From assembly GCF_014773225.1 (NCBI RefSeq), contig NZ_JACXAJ010000010.1:1-64000 (forward strand): a DNA stretch of 64,000 nucleotides, given 5' to 3'. Source of the DNA: Pontibacter aquaedesilientis (lineage in GTDB: Bacteria > Bacteroidota > Bacteroidia > Cytophagales > Hymenobacteraceae). The notes beneath the pieces were generated by a model. That model was given only the letters and a program-made list of their open reading frames with translations, did no database searches and was not told the origin of the DNA. Shown here piece after piece: positions 7,589-17,961 of this stretch (positions are counted from its first letter, which is position 1; every line of letters begins with the position of its first letter). The translations under genes and the position numbers were made by a program.

Positions 7589-8035
7589 CTAGTCTTTATT
7601 TTTCCTTTGGTTGAAGAACTCAGCCAGTATTTCCTTCACATCGTAGACCGTCAACGCCTTTGAGTAGTGCTTCTTTACCTTTTTGAAGCTCTTGATTCGC
7701 TCCAAGTCATAGAAACTAGCCGAAGAGGTGAGCATCAATATGATAACATGGTCTGACGAGTCAAGCCCCTGCCGCTGGTACTCTTCCAAAAACTCAAAGC
7801 CATCCATTGTCGGCATTTTGATGTCCAAAAAGATCAGGTCCGGGCATTTGTAGGTTTCCACGCGCTTTTCGCCACAAGCTTTCGACAAGTAGTCAATCGC
7901 CTCTTTGCCGTTTTTCAACACCATCACCTCTTTGGCCACCTGCATATCATTCAGCAGGCGCTTATTCAGATAATTTGTTGTGTCATCATCGTCCACCAAC
8001 AATACTAAATCAAGCATTTCTGATGCTCCCTTCAT
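7589..8035 (-). CDS. Single-domain response regulator (CheY-like receiver)
   Basis: A 148-residue receiver with no output domain. The acidic pocket is VLLVDDDD, the phosphoacceptor is Asp71 (DLIFLDIKMPTMDG), the switch residue lies in MLTSS, and the conserved Lys in HYSKAL. The usual proline of KP is replaced by Ala (SKAL), a small departure. A start at the internal Met (MLDLVLLVDDD, 8017) is equally possible. It is convergent with the hybrid kinase, its likely phosphodonor, so it may relay to a third protein. Confidence 0.92.
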   Translation of the reverse strand: MKGASEMLDLVLLVDDDDTTNYLNKRLLNDMQVAKEVMVLKNGKEAIDYLSKACGEKRVETYKCPDLIFLDIKMPTMDGFEFLEEYQRQGLDSSDHVIILMLTSSASFYDLERIKSFKKVKKHYSKALTVYDVKEILAEFFNQRKNKD

Positions 8036-8543
8036 AGATGTAGTTTTTTCTATAGTTCTAGTTTACTGGCTGCCATGCAAGTCCCAACTATACAAGCTGC
8101 GGAGCTGACAAAAAAACCTTGCTTTATTCTCTTCCCAATCCTTGTTATGGCTAGTTGTGGCACTAACATATCGAAAACAATTAATGTTCAATATAGCCAA
8201 AATTAAAAGCGCTCCAGGTATAGGGGTATTATGAGTAGGCGATGCATGCAGTATCCCCAATTATCGCAAATCTACAACATAGACGCCGAATTAGAAAGTA
8301 TGGCTTTGGCAATCTTATGTTAAACTTTGAATCTGCTGTCAGCCAGCGTCGGGAAAATAAGATCCAACTTTATAGCCCTACATCTTCACAAGCAATGCCT
8401 TCCAATCATTAAAAACAATACGAGGGAATACTTATCGTTTCCCTAAACATAATAGCATACATCCTTTTAAGAGCTTTTTGAGTATTTAGAGGAATACTGC
8501 CAGCCACTGGCTACTACAAATCGATTGATAACCGACATAAGAC
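8036..8543. other. 508-bp gap, no gene recognised
   Basis: An AT-rich gap between the response regulator and the small helical protein. Open frames here are short and not protein-like. A 13-bp hairpin (GCCAG-CCA-CTGGC, 8499-8511) lies 33 bp before the next ATG. It should hold the promoters of both divergent genes, but I see no clear TANNTTTG box. Confidence 0.4.
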
Positions 8544-8840
8544 ATGGACACTTATAACCTGAAACCAGAAAACATGCGGGCTCCCAAAAACCTCACCCGG
8601 GAAGAAATTGAGAAAAGTCTAGACGAACTGGATCACAAGATCAAGATCCTGAAAGGGCGCGTAAACGCGACGGCAGCCGACTCCAACCATACCTACCACG
8701 AGCACATTGCGGCCCTGGAGGCCAAGCGGGAACTGATTGCCCAGAAACTCGGCGACCAGGAAGACACCCAAAGCAAATGGCAGGGCCTGCGCGACGGCCT
8801 CGACAACCTCAAAAAAGACATGGACGACCTGTTCAAATAA
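8544..8840 (+). CDS. Small coiled-coil protein of unknown function
   Basis: A 98-residue soluble, charged, almost entirely helical protein. Residues 18-98 read as a long coiled coil rich in K, E, L and D (EEIEKSLDELDHKIKILKG, AALEAKRELIAQKLG, LRDGLDNLKKDMDDLF). There is no signal peptide or Cys. It resembles small helical stress-response proteins found in many Bacteroidota, but I cannot name a family. It is monocistronic, ended by a strong terminator. Confidence 0.75.
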   Translation: MDTYNLKPENMRAPKNLTREEIEKSLDELDHKIKILKGRVNATAADSNHTYHEHIAALEAKRELIAQKLGDQEDTQSKWQGLRDGLDNLKKDMDDLFK

Positions 8841-8859
8841 GGCAATCTCCTCAGACAAG

Positions 8860-8892
8860 AAAGCCCCGGCACCTGTCAGTGTCGGGGCTTTG
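8860..8892. terminator. Bidirectional terminator
   Basis: Stem AAAGCCCCGGCAC with GTGTCGGGGCTTT (13 bp with one G-T pair) between the small helical protein gene and the end of paaN, which converges from the other side. Confidence 0.85.
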
Positions 8893-8913
8893 CATAGGCA
8901 GGCTATACCTGGC

Positions 8914-10587
8914 TTAGTTCATAGCAGGCTCACGGAAACCTACCCACGTAAAGCGTTTGATCACAAACTCCGGGTTGGTGAACGAAGCGTTACCCGCTGG
9001 GTTGCCACCCGTCACATGGAAGTCAGAGAAGCTGGCGTTCTGGTTCACATAGATACCGCCTGTCAGGTTGAAGCTCACTGGTGTTCCCGCCAAACTCATC
9101 TCATCCATAATCTTCTCTTTAGTGTCCTCGTCTGTGGTGTAGGCACCGCATGAAATTGCACCGTAGTTCATGGCCATCTCTTTGGCCAGCTCAATAGACT
9201 GATCCGTGTTTTTGGTCTTGATAACCAGAGCAACCGGCCCGAACAACTCACGGCTGTAGCTTTCCTTTTCGGTGGCGTCCACCTCATAGATCACAGGCGT
9301 ACAGGTACGGGCATTGGCAAACATCGGGTTGCTGAAATCGCAGGTGCTCAGTACTTCTTTGCCTTTAACAGAAGCGGCCTCTTTCACACGCTCCGACGTA
9401 GCCGGATTTTGGATGGCACCTAATATGTGCGGACCTGCCTTTGGGTTGTTCACCAGCCCGGTTACTGCGTCGGCCAGTTTCTGTACTACCTCCTCGTAAG
9501 GCACGACCTCCCCGTTTACCTGCACACCGGTTTCTGGCACAAAGAAGTTTTGCGGAGCCGTGCACATCTGGCCGGAGTAAAGGCTTAGCGAGAAAGCCAG
9601 GTTCTGGGCCACTTTGTCCAGGTCCTGTACCGAATCCAGTATGATGGAGTTTACGCCGGTTTTCTCCGTGAATGTGGTCTTGCCAGGCAGGCTCTCTATG
9701 TAGTTTCCGAACTCTGTTCCGCCTGTATAGTCGATCAGCTTCACCTTCGGGTTTTCAGCCAGCTCTTTCGTGATCAGGTGATCGTCGGCGTCAACAGCCA
9801 GTTGGCAGATGTAAGGGTTCAGCCCATTTTCGGCCAGCACCTTCTGCACTTCCGCCACCACCATCGCGATTGGCAACACCGCCTTCGGGTGCGGCTTGAT
9901 GATAACCGGATTGCCGGTAACAAGGCTTGCATACATGCCCGGCACTGTGTTCCAGGTCGGGAAGGTAGAGCAGCCTATTACCAGGCCTATACCTTTCGGA
10001 ACGGCACGCCAGCTTTTGTTCAGCTTCAGGTTATATTTGCCCATTGGTTTCTCCCACTCCATGTGCTCCGGGAATCGGGTCTGCTCTTCGTAACCGGCTG
10101 CAATGGCCTCTAGGGCACGGTCAGCGGCATGTGGGCCCGAGGCCTGAAAGGACATCATGTATGCCTGTCCGGTGGTGTGCATGGTGGCATAGGCAATCTC
10201 AAAGAAGCGGTTCTTCATGCGCTCCAACGACTCGACCAGCACGGCGGCACGGTCGGCGGGTTTCACCTTGCGCCACTCATGGTACGCTTCGTCAGCACGG
10301 GCAATCAATGTATCGACACTAAAATAGGGATATTTTACGCCAAGCGGCTGCTGCTCGTAAGGAGATTCTTCCTGCCCTACCCAAGCTGTTGGGTTTTCTT
10401 GCAACAACTCTGTAAATTTGTTGTTCAGAAAAGCTTTGTACTTCTCACGGCCCTCTTTGTCAGCATTTTCACCATAGATTTCCGGCATCGGATTTTCTGG
10501 ATACTGCGCAAAAAAACTCCGCGTATGCAGTGCTTTCACAGCTGTATCTATGGTAGATAAATGTTTATTTTTCAATTCTGACGTCAT
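8914..10587 (-). CDS. paaN: Phenylacetate degradation aldehyde dehydrogenase PaaN
   Basis: A 557-residue aldehyde-dehydrogenase-superfamily protein of the PaaN group. Visible are the Rossmann/cofactor region (GIGLVIGCSTFPTWNTVPGM, NPVIIKPHP), the TGGTEFG loop and the catalytic cysteine in SGQMCTAPQNFF. PaaN-type enzymes act in the phenylacetyl-CoA pathway, oxidising the ring-opened semialdehyde, but carry no hotdog hydratase domain as PaaZ does; the length fits PaaN. It lies 50 kb from paaABCD here, so the pathway is split. The upstream 160 bp is AT-rich without a clear promoter box. Confidence 0.93.
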   Translation of the reverse strand: MTSELKNKHLSTIDTAVKALHTRSFFAQYPENPMPEIYGENADKEGREKYKAFLNNKFTELLQENPTAWVGQEESPYEQQPLGVKYPYFSVDTLIARADEAYHEWRKVKPADRAAVLVESLERMKNRFFEIAYATMHTTGQAYMMSFQASGPHAADRALEAIAAGYEEQTRFPEHMEWEKPMGKYNLKLNKSWRAVPKGIGLVIGCSTFPTWNTVPGMYASLVTGNPVIIKPHPKAVLPIAMVVAEVQKVLAENGLNPYICQLAVDADDHLITKELAENPKVKLIDYTGGTEFGNYIESLPGKTTFTEKTGVNSIILDSVQDLDKVAQNLAFSLSLYSGQMCTAPQNFFVPETGVQVNGEVVPYEEVVQKLADAVTGLVNNPKAGPHILGAIQNPATSERVKEAASVKGKEVLSTCDFSNPMFANARTCTPVIYEVDATEKESYSRELFGPVALVIKTKNTDQSIELAKEMAMNYGAISCGAYTTDEDTKEKIMDEMSLAGTPVSFNLTGGIYVNQNASFSDFHVTGGNPAGNASFTNPEFVIKRFTWVGFREPAMN

Positions 10588-10748
10588 AGTATTTTTTTTA
10601 TATAATTAAACACATATATTAGAATCAATTGTTGGAAAGTTACGTATTTTTTTGATAAGCGCGGGATGCTGGATTGAAATTTCGCCGCGCTCTTTTTGCT
10701 AACACCGGGCCTTCGGGTCTTTTTACCTAATAGTTTAATTATGATCTA

Positions 10749-13700
10749 ATGTTTACCCCTTGGCCAGTGCTTAAACGCTGTTTAACAAGTATATTTTTCT
10801 TTTTAGCCTCTATGGTATACCTAGCCGCTCAAGAGCTGCCGGCCGGTAGAGCGATAGGCAGTGCCACCAAACCCTATACAGTAGTCTATAAACTAAAGGC
10901 TCCCCAAGGCAGCCAGTTGCGTACGGCCTCCGGCAATACGGCTTTGCTGCAGGCAGCACTGGAGCACGTGGGCGCTAAATCCGTTCATCAAAAATTTCCG
11001 GGTAAGGCTCCCTCCGCCAATGCCCGCAAAAGCAACTCGGACCTCTCCCTGATTTACGAACTCTCCTACAACCCCAGCCAGTCCTTTGAGGAAGTGCAGC
11101 GCACGCTCATGGCCACTGGCATGGTGGCCTATGTAGAGCCGCTGTACCAGCGCGTACCGCTCTACCAACCTAACGACCCCTCATCTGACTCTACCAAAAC
11201 CACGCAGGCATACCTGAAACTGATAAAGGCCTATAGTGCCTGGGGCGTTGTGAAAGGCGACACCAACATCGTGATCGGCATACTGGACACGGGCTTCCGC
11301 CTCACCCACGAGGACATCAAGAAGAAAGTAAAGATCAATTACGACGACCCGATTGACGGTATAGACAATGACGGCGACGGTTTGGTAGACAACTACAATG
11401 GCTGGGACTTTGCCGACAGGGACAATGACCCAAACGATGACTCGCCCTGGAAAGGGCATGGCGTAGGTGTAGCTGGTGCAGCCATAGGCGACTCTGACAA
11501 TAAAGTAGGAATTGCCAGCGTGGGATTCAACACCAAGTTTATACCGATCAAAGTATTCCCGTCTACGGCAGTTGGAAGCTTTGCCGGATATGAGGCCATC
11601 GTGTATGCCGCCGACAAGGGCTGCAGTATCATTAACCTGTCCTGGGGAGGCGAGGGCTCATCACAGTATGAGCAGGACATCATCAATTACGCCGTATTCG
11701 AGCGTGATGTGGTGATCGTGGCAGCTGGAGGTAATACCAACGCCATGGTGAACATCTACCCGGCTGCCTACGACAATGTGCTCTCTGTGGGGGGCATCAC
11801 CAACGATGTGAAGACCAAAAACCACACCTGGAACTACAGGATAGACATTACTGCGCCCAGCGCCAGTGTGTATACCACCTCCATGACCCGCGATAACTCC
11901 TATGCAAACGGAACCGGCACTTCCTATGCCTCTCCTATCGTGGCTGGAGCCGCGGCCCTGGTGCGCTCACGACTGCCCCACCTAAATGCCATGCAGGTAA
12001 TGGAGCGCCTACGGGTTACATCCGACGATATTTACCACCTGCCAGGAAACGCGCTCTACTTAGAAAAATTGGGGAAGGGCCGGTTAAACGTCAAAAGAGC
12101 AGTAAAGGATTTGCAGGCTAAATCTGTTCGCTGTACGTCTTTTGAAATTGCACACAAAAAGGCCGCTCAGGTAGGCGACACCCTGCTTATCCATATTAAC
12201 CTGACCAATTACCTCGATCCTACCAATGCATTGCAGGTAAAGCTATCCAGTTCTTCTCCATTCATTACCATCTTGCAGGAGGACTTTACGCCCGGAAAGA
12301 TCGCCACACTGGCTTCTGTCCATAACACCAGCCGCCCTTTTAAAATAGTGGTGAACCCAGATGCTCCGGTTAACGCCCTGGCTACTTTCAGACTGGGTTA
12401 TGTCGATGGCAACTACACGGATTTCCAATATTTCCAGTTGCCTGTCAACCCGGATTACATCACCCTGACGGCCAACAACCTGCAGATTACGCTCAACAGC
12501 AAGGGAAACCTGGGCTATAACGGCTACAACTTCAAACAAGGCATAGGTATTACCTACAAAGGCAGCAGCTCCATGCTCTTTGAGGGTGGCCTGTTGGTCG
12601 CCTCAGATCCAACCCGCGTATCTGACAATGTGCGTAACGCTTCGTGGCAAACAGACAATGATTTTGTACCCGCCAACTCCATCCGCCTGTACCACAACAC
12701 CAACTCGGCTGACCAGGAAATAAGGGGGTTGATGCAGGACAAACATCCGGCTCCAGATCAGGCGGGCGTTCAGGTTAAGTACAAAGGGATGGCCTGGAGC
12801 CAGGAGCAGGACGCCGATTACATTATACTCGAATACCACATCACGAATATCACAAACGATACCATCAAGACCCTGCATGCTGGTCTTTTTGCAGACTGGA
12901 ACATTGGCGACCAGTACCTGAATGTTGCTGACTGGGACGAGAAAAACAGCATGGGGTACGTCTATAACCTGGGCTATACCCTGCCCTATGCGGGCATCAA
13001 GCTACTCTCAAAAACCGCCCCCTCCTATTATGCTATCGACAACCTGGCAGGTGGTTCCTCCACTTTCGCCATTGCGGATGGTTTTAACACGCAAGAGAAA
13101 TACAGGTCACTCTCAAGTGGCGTGACCCGAAAAAAGGCTTGGGGAAGCGGCAGCGGAAACGATGTATCGCATGTGGTAGGAACCTCGGCCAAGAACTTGC
13201 CGCCAGGAGCCACTCAATTAGTGGCCTTCGCTGTTGTGGCCGGCGACAATTTAGAACAATTGAAAAAGCACGCCGGGGCTGCCCAGTTGCAGTACCAACG
13301 CCTGAAATCCGGACCGGCTCCGGTGGTAAAGGGGGATACAGTATGTGCAGGGTCTTCGGCCACTGTCACTCCAACCGGAGGAACGAAATTCAAGTTTTTT
13401 GCCGACAAGGAAAAAGTGACCCTATTGGCCACGGGCGCCAAGTACCAACTGCCTGCCCTGAGCCAAAGCACGGTGGTGTATGTATGCAACGCTGACTCCC
13501 TGTTTGATAGCCCGCTGGTTTCTGTTGCCTATACCGTGGCAAGCGCCCCCGAAGCCAAGTTCAGCATTGCGCAGGAGCAAGAAAAATTACAGGCGGGTCA
13601 GCTTATCAGCTTTAGAAATGAAAGCAGGTATAGCAAGACCTGGCGGTGGGACTTTGGCAATGGCGACACTTCCACAGACAAAGAGCCTTTGTATACCTAT

Positions 13701-14072
13701 GCTGCACCCGGCAACTATGAGGTGAAACTCGTGGTAGGCAGTGACTACGGCTGTAATAATGATACAGTCAGCCGACGGATTGAAGTACTGGAGTCTGCCC
13801 CTACTGGAATTGAAGATGAGGAGAACGGAGCTTTTATGCTATACCCCAACCCTGCCAGCAATGAGCTGAGGCTGTCATTGCCTTCCGGGGGGGCTGCTCC
13901 CATGCTGTCTATGTTCGATGCCTTGGGCAAACGGGTGACACCACCCCTGCGAGCACTTAGCCAGAAAGAAGCCGTTTACGATCTGACAGGTATAGCCGAA
14001 GGGGTTTACATCGTCCGGATCACTTACAAAGACAACACCCTTGTTAAACGCCTGGTCATCATGCGGCCATAG
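10749..14072 (+). CDS. Secreted subtilisin-family (S8) protease with T9SS sorting domain
   Basis: A 1107-residue exported protease. Signal peptide at residues 1-27 (SIFFFLASMVYLAAQ); prodomain about 40-140; subtilase domain 150-440 with triad Asp180 (GILDTGF), His237 (KGHGVGVAG) and Ser392 (GTSYASP). Beta-rich segments follow, then a PKD-type domain at about 945-1010 (WRWDFGNGDT, YTYAAPGNYEVKLVV). Residues 1025-1107 are a type-A T9SS sorting domain (YPNPASNELRLSL, GVYIVRITY, final LVKRLVI). It is expected to pass the outer membrane by the type IX system. Monocistronic with its own terminator. Confidence 0.94.
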   Translation: MFTPWPVLKRCLTSIFFFLASMVYLAAQELPAGRAIGSATKPYTVVYKLKAPQGSQLRTASGNTALLQAALEHVGAKSVHQKFPGKAPSANARKSNSDLSLIYELSYNPSQSFEEVQRTLMATGMVAYVEPLYQRVPLYQPNDPSSDSTKTTQAYLKLIKAYSAWGVVKGDTNIVIGILDTGFRLTHEDIKKKVKINYDDPIDGIDNDGDGLVDNYNGWDFADRDNDPNDDSPWKGHGVGVAGAAIGDSDNKVGIASVGFNTKFIPIKVFPSTAVGSFAGYEAIVYAADKGCSIINLSWGGEGSSQYEQDIINYAVFERDVVIVAAGGNTNAMVNIYPAAYDNVLSVGGITNDVKTKNHTWNYRIDITAPSASVYTTSMTRDNSYANGTGTSYASPIVAGAAALVRSRLPHLNAMQVMERLRVTSDDIYHLPGNALYLEKLGKGRLNVKRAVKDLQAKSVRCTSFEIAHKKAAQVGDTLLIHINLTNYLDPTNALQVKLSSSSPFITILQEDFTPGKIATLASVHNTSRPFKIVVNPDAPVNALATFRLGYVDGNYTDFQYFQLPVNPDYITLTANNLQITLNSKGNLGYNGYNFKQGIGITYKGSSSMLFEGGLLVASDPTRVSDNVRNASWQTDNDFVPANSIRLYHNTNSADQEIRGLMQDKHPAPDQAGVQVKYKGMAWSQEQDADYIILEYHITNITNDTIKTLHAGLFADWNIGDQYLNVADWDEKNSMGYVYNLGYTLPYAGIKLLSKTAPSYYAIDNLAGGSSTFAIADGFNTQEKYRSLSSGVTRKKAWGSGSGNDVSHVVGTSAKNLPPGATQLVAFAVVAGDNLEQLKKHAGAAQLQYQRLKSGPAPVVKGDTVCAGSSATVTPTGGTKFKFFADKEKVTLLATGAKYQLPALSQSTVVYVCNADSLFDSPLVSVAYTVASAPEAKFSIAQEQEKLQAGQLISFRNESRYSKTWRWDFGNGDTSTDKEPLYTYAAPGNYEVKLVVGSDYGCNNDTVSRRIEVLESAPTGIEDEENGAFMLYPNPASNELRLSLPSGGAAPMLSMFDALGKRVTPPLRALSQKEAVYDLTGIAEGVYIVRITYKDNTLVKRLVIMRP

Positions 14073-14109
14073 TTTAGAAGCACAGCAACTAGCCAGGTAT
14101 AGCAACCAA

Positions 14110-14140
14110 AAAAGCCCCACTCTTTCGAGCGGGGCTTTTC
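14110..14140. terminator. Bidirectional terminator
   Basis: Stem AAAAGCCCC with GGGGCTTTT, a 12-nt inner loop and T-tracts on both sides, between the convergent protease and aconitase genes. Confidence 0.8.
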
Positions 14141-14164
14141 TATTTTTGGCAACTATTACAGCAA

Positions 14165-16438
14165 CTAGGCGTTCTGCTTCTGCTGCAAACGAATCAGGTT
14201 AAGCGCTGAACCAGCCTTGAACCATTCGATCTGACCTTCGTTGTAGGTATGGTTTACCATGAAGGCGTCCTGAGAACCGTCCTTGTGCGTCAATACCACT
14301 TTCAGTGGCTGACCTGGCGTAAAGTTCTCCAGACCCAGGATATCGATTGAGTCGTTTTCCTCGATCAGGTCGTAATCTGCTTTGTTAGCGAATGTAAGAC
14401 CCAGCATACCCTGCTTCTTCAGGTTGGTTTCGTGGATACGCGCGAATGACTTCACGATAACGGCACGAACACCCAAGTGGCGCGGCTCCATAGCTGCGTG
14501 CTCACGTGATGAACCTTCACCGTAGTTCTCGTCGCCTACAACCACAGTACCGATGCCAGCAGCTTTGTAAGTACGGGCAGTTGCAGGCACCGTGTCGTAA
14601 CCACGCGTCATATCGTTGTATACCTTGTTGGACTCTCCGTTGAAGGCGTTGATTGCGCCGATTAGCATGTTGTTGGAGATATTATCCAGGTGACCACGGT
14701 ACTTCAACCACGGACCAGCCATCGAGATATGGTCAGTCGTACACTTGCCTTGCGCTTTGATCAGAAGTCTCAGACCTTTCAGGTCGGTGCCCTCCCATGG
14801 CTTAAAGCCTTCGAGTAACTGCAGACGATCAGACTTCGGATCAACTACAACCTCTACGCTGCTACCATCTTCAGCTGGCGCTACATAGCCAGCGTCTTCT
14901 ACGGCGAAACCTTGCGTTGGCAATTCGATACCTTTAGGCTCGTCCAGCATTACTTCTTGTCCGTCTGAGTTAACCAGCTTGTCAACCAATGGGTTGAAAG
15001 TCAGGTCACCGGCGATGGCAAAGGCCGTTACGATCTCAGGAGAAGCCACGAACGCGTGCGTGTTCGGGTTACCGTCGTTACGCTTGGCGAAGTTACGGTT
15101 GAAGGATGTGATGATAGAGTTACGGCGGGTAGGGTCGTCGGTGTGACGCGCCCACTGGCCGATGCATGGTCCGCAGGCATTTGCCAGTACCACACCGCCC
15201 ATCTGAGCGAAGGTATCCAACAAACCGTCTCGGGCTGTGGTATAGCGTACCATTTCAGAACCCGGTGTGATGGTAAATTCAGCCTGGGCTACCAGTTTTT
15301 TAGATACCGCCTGCTCTGCAATAGAAGCAGCGCGGGTCAGGTCTTCATAAGATGAGTTCGTGCAAGATCCGATCAGACCAACTTCCAGTTTAGCAGGCCA
15401 GTTGTGCTCTTTTACCACAGCGGCGAACTGAGAGATTGGCCAGGCAGCGTCCGGCGTGAACGGGCCGTTTACGTGCGGCTCCAGTGTAGAAAGGTCGATC
15501 TCGATCAGCTGATCGTAGAAAGCAGCCGGGTCAGCGTATACTTCGTTGTCGGCACGAAGGTGCTCGGCCACCTCGTCAGCCAGTTCTACCACTTCGTCGC
15601 GGTTTGTGGCGCGCAGGTACTCACGCATGCTGTTGTCATAAGAGAACACTGAAGTAGTGGCTCCAATCTCAGCACCCATGTTACAGATCGTGCCTTTACC
15701 GGTACAAGACATAGACTCAGCGCCTTCGCCGAAGTATTCCACGATCGCACCAGTACCACCTTTTACAGTCAGGATACCAGCCACTTTCAGGATCACGTCT
15801 TTCGGTGAAGTCCAGCCATTCAGTTTGCCTGTCAGCTTCACGCCGATCACTTTCGGGAATTTAAGCTCCCACGGCATACCTGCCATCACGTCAACGGCAT
15901 CTGCACCGCCAACACCGATCGCGATCATACCTAAACCACCCGCGTTTGGGGTGTGGGAGTCTGTACCGATCATCATACCGCCCGGGAAAGCGTAGTTTTC
16001 AAGCACTACCTGGTGGATGATGCCCGCACCTGGCTTCCAGAAGCCGATGCCATATTTATTTGAAACCGAGGCAAGGAAATCGTATACCTCTTTGTTTTCG
16101 TCGTAAGCGTCCTGCAAGTCCTGATCAGCGCCGATGCGTGCCTGTATCAAGTGGTCGCAATGCACGGTAGAAGGGACAGCCGCCTGTGGCTTGCCGGCCT
16201 GCATGAATTGAAGCAAGGCCATCTGCGCGGTTGCGTCCTGCATCGCTACCCTGTCCGGAGCGAAATCTACGTAAGACTGACCACGTTCGTGTGCCCCTGT
16301 CGCCGGACCTTCGTAAAGGTGTGCGTACAGTATTTTCTCTGTCAGGGTAAGCGGTCTGCCTACTTTCGTACGGGCAGCATTCACACGCTCGGCCATCCCG
16401 GCATAAACTGCCTTGATCATTCCTAAATCAAATGCCAT
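14165..16438 (-). CDS. acn: Aconitate hydratase
   Basis: A 757-residue aconitase of the mitochondrial type, isomerising citrate and isocitrate in the TCA cycle. The three cysteines that bind the 4Fe-4S cluster are in [10 protein letters not shown] and ACGPCIGQW. Substrate motifs [11 protein letters not shown] and [10 protein letters not shown] are intact. Length matches the family. A good promoter (TTG, 21 bp, TACATTTG) lies upstream at 16484-16515. It converges on the protease gene and is monocistronic. Confidence 0.97.
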   Translation of the reverse strand: MAFDLGMIKAVYAGMAERVNAARTKVGRPLTLTEKILYAHLYEGPATGAHERGQSYVDFAPDRVAMQDATAQMALLQFMQAGKPQAAVPSTVHCDHLIQARIGADQDLQDAYDENKEVYDFLASVSNKYGIGFWKPGAGIIHQVVLENYAFPGGMMIGTDSHTPNAGGLGMIAIGVGGADAVDVMAGMPWELKFPKVIGVKLTGKLNGWTSPKDVILKVAGILTVKGGTGAIVEYFGEGAESMSCTGKGTICNMGAEIGATTSVFSYDNSMREYLRATNRDEVVELADEVAEHLRADNEVYADPAAFYDQLIEIDLSTLEPHVNGPFTPDAAWPISQFAAVVKEHNWPAKLEVGLIGSCTNSSYEDLTRAASIAEQAVSKKLVAQAEFTITPGSEMVRYTTARDGLLDTFAQMGGVVLANACGPCIGQWARHTDDPTRRNSIITSFNRNFAKRNDGNPNTHAFVASPEIVTAFAIAGDLTFNPLVDKLVNSDGQEVMLDEPKGIELPTQGFAVEDAGYVAPAEDGSSVEVVVDPKSDRLQLLEGFKPWEGTDLKGLRLLIKAQGKCTTDHISMAGPWLKYRGHLDNISNNMLIGAINAFNGESNKVYNDMTRGYDTVPATARTYKAAGIGTVVVGDENYGEGSSREHAAMEPRHLGVRAVIVKSFARIHETNLKKQGMLGLTFANKADYDLIEENDSIDILGLENFTPGQPLKVVLTHKDGSQDAFMVNHTYNEGQIEWFKAGSALNLIRLQQKQNA

Positions 16439-16483
16439 AGTTTTGCTATTGTTAATTTTTTTAATGCTTCCTTGTGAAGTCTA

Positions 16484-16515
16484 CAAATGTACGAAATATG
16501 AGTGTTTAAGCACAA
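16484..16515 (-). promoter_or_regulatory. Promoter of the aconitase gene
   Basis: On the minus strand, TTG (16513-16515), a 21-bp spacer, and a perfect Bacteroidota -7 box TACATTTG (16484-16491), giving a leader of about 40 nt before the ATG at 16438. Confidence 0.6.
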
Positions 16516-16607
16516 CATTAGGCCGTATGAATATTAGATTTCCACAACCTTTGCGGCTATTGCTCCCAAGTTTCGCATTTCACAAATCCTTCTTGTAATT
16601 TTGGGGT

Positions 16608-17879
16608 ATGAGACATACTTGTTTTAATACCCCGATAAAGCTGATTTTGTTGTTGGCCTTGTCCCTGACGCAGCTCCTAAGCTCCTGTGGCTCTACCACA
16701 TCACACGATAACGAAGGCAATACCATCAAGCCCGGCCCATGGCGAGTAGTCTTGCAGGCGCAAGGGCAAGAGATTCCCTTCATCATGGAGGCAGAGACTA
16801 GGGGCGACAGCACCGTGCTATACCTCGTGAATGCCGATGAGCGCATTCTGGTAAATGAAATAAAGGAAGAAGGCGACTCGCTTAAAATTAGGCTGCATAT
16901 TTTTGATGCCGACCTGATCGCAAAAGTGGATGGCGACAAGATGGCCGGCCGCTTCACCCGCAACGACCTGAGCAAGCGCTACTCAGTGCCCTTCACGGCA
17001 GAGCACGGCAAGACCAACCGTTTCAAAGAGAACCCGGCAGCCCCTAGCTATGACTTTAGCGGCAAGTGGGAAGTGACTTTCACCAAAAAAGACGGCAAAA
17101 GCTACCCGGCCATCGGCGTGTTTGAGCAAAAGGACAACCATGTGACGGGCACTTTCATTACGCAGACAGGTGATTACCGCTACCTGGAAGGACAGGTAGA
17201 GGGAAATCAACTCAAACTGTCTACTTTCGACGGTAACCACGATTACCTGTTTACTGCTACGCCAAGTGACGAGCAATCGTTGAAGGGCGAGTACTTTGCA
17301 GGTCTCTACGACTACGAAACCTGGACCGCCAAACGTAACGAAAACGCACAACTGGCCAATGCCAACGAGCTGACTTACCTAAAGCCTGGGTATGAGTCGC
17401 TGTCGTTCACGTTCCCGGATGTGAATGGCAAGCAAGTATCGCTGAGTGATGACAAATACAAAGGCAAAGTGGTGCTGGTACAGCTGCTCGGTTCCTGGTG
17501 TCCGAACTGTATGGACGAAACGAAGTATCTGGCCCCATACTATGCCAAAAACAAAGACCGCGGTTTGGAGATCATCGGACTAGGTTTTGAGCGCACCAAA
17601 GGCTACGAGCATGCCGTGCCTCGACTAAATAAAATGAAAGAGCGCTTCGACATTGAGTACGACTTGCTATACGCCGGACCGGCTGACAAAGAAGCTGCAG
17701 CACAGGCGCTTCCTGCTCTTAACCACGTGCTCTCCTTCCCTACTACCATCTTCATTGACCGTCAGGGCAAAGTGCGCAAAATCCACACCGGCTTCTCAGG
17801 CCCGGGCACTGGCAAATACTACGAGGAATGGGTAACGGACTTTAACAAAACCATGGACGAGCTGCTGGCGGAGAAGTAA
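16608..17879 (+). CDS. TlpA-like thioredoxin-fold lipoprotein
   Basis: A 423-residue lipoprotein. The signal peptide ends in a lipobox (LLSSC, Cys at residue 26). Residues 45-255 hold beta-rich segments similar to the DUF4369-like front part of Bacteroidota redoxin lipoproteins. Residues 265-420 form a TlpA/ResA thioredoxin fold with active-site CPNC (Cys298, Cys301) in GSWCPNCMDE. It probably handles disulfides or cytochrome c maturation in the periplasm. It is divergent from aconitase and ends at a strong terminator. Confidence 0.9.
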   Translation: MRHTCFNTPIKLILLLALSLTQLLSSCGSTTSHDNEGNTIKPGPWRVVLQAQGQEIPFIMEAETRGDSTVLYLVNADERILVNEIKEEGDSLKIRLHIFDADLIAKVDGDKMAGRFTRNDLSKRYSVPFTAEHGKTNRFKENPAAPSYDFSGKWEVTFTKKDGKSYPAIGVFEQKDNHVTGTFITQTGDYRYLEGQVEGNQLKLSTFDGNHDYLFTATPSDEQSLKGEYFAGLYDYETWTAKRNENAQLANANELTYLKPGYESLSFTFPDVNGKQVSLSDDKYKGKVVLVQLLGSWCPNCMDETKYLAPYYAKNKDRGLEIIGLGFERTKGYEHAVPRLNKMKERFDIEYDLLYAGPADKEAAAQALPALNHVLSFPTTIFIDRQGKVRKIHTGFSGPGTGKYYEEWVTDFNKTMDELLAEK

Positions 17880-17920
17880 TCGTTATTCGTTGATTGTTGT
17901 TCGTTGATCGGGCAGGTATA

Positions 17921-17961
17921 GCCAAGGCCGCTACAGTTAAAGTAGCGGCCTTGGCTGTTTT
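17921..17961. terminator. Bidirectional terminator
   Basis: A perfect 14-bp stem GCCAAGGCCGCTAC with GTAGCGGCCTTGGC and a 7-nt loop, followed by TGTTTTA. It touches the stop codon of the converging methyltransferase gene. Confidence 0.85.

Noticed and set aside
8063..8260. Minus-strand open frame of 65 codons in the 8.0-8.5 kb gap
   Set aside because: No start context, no family likeness, low-complexity composition.
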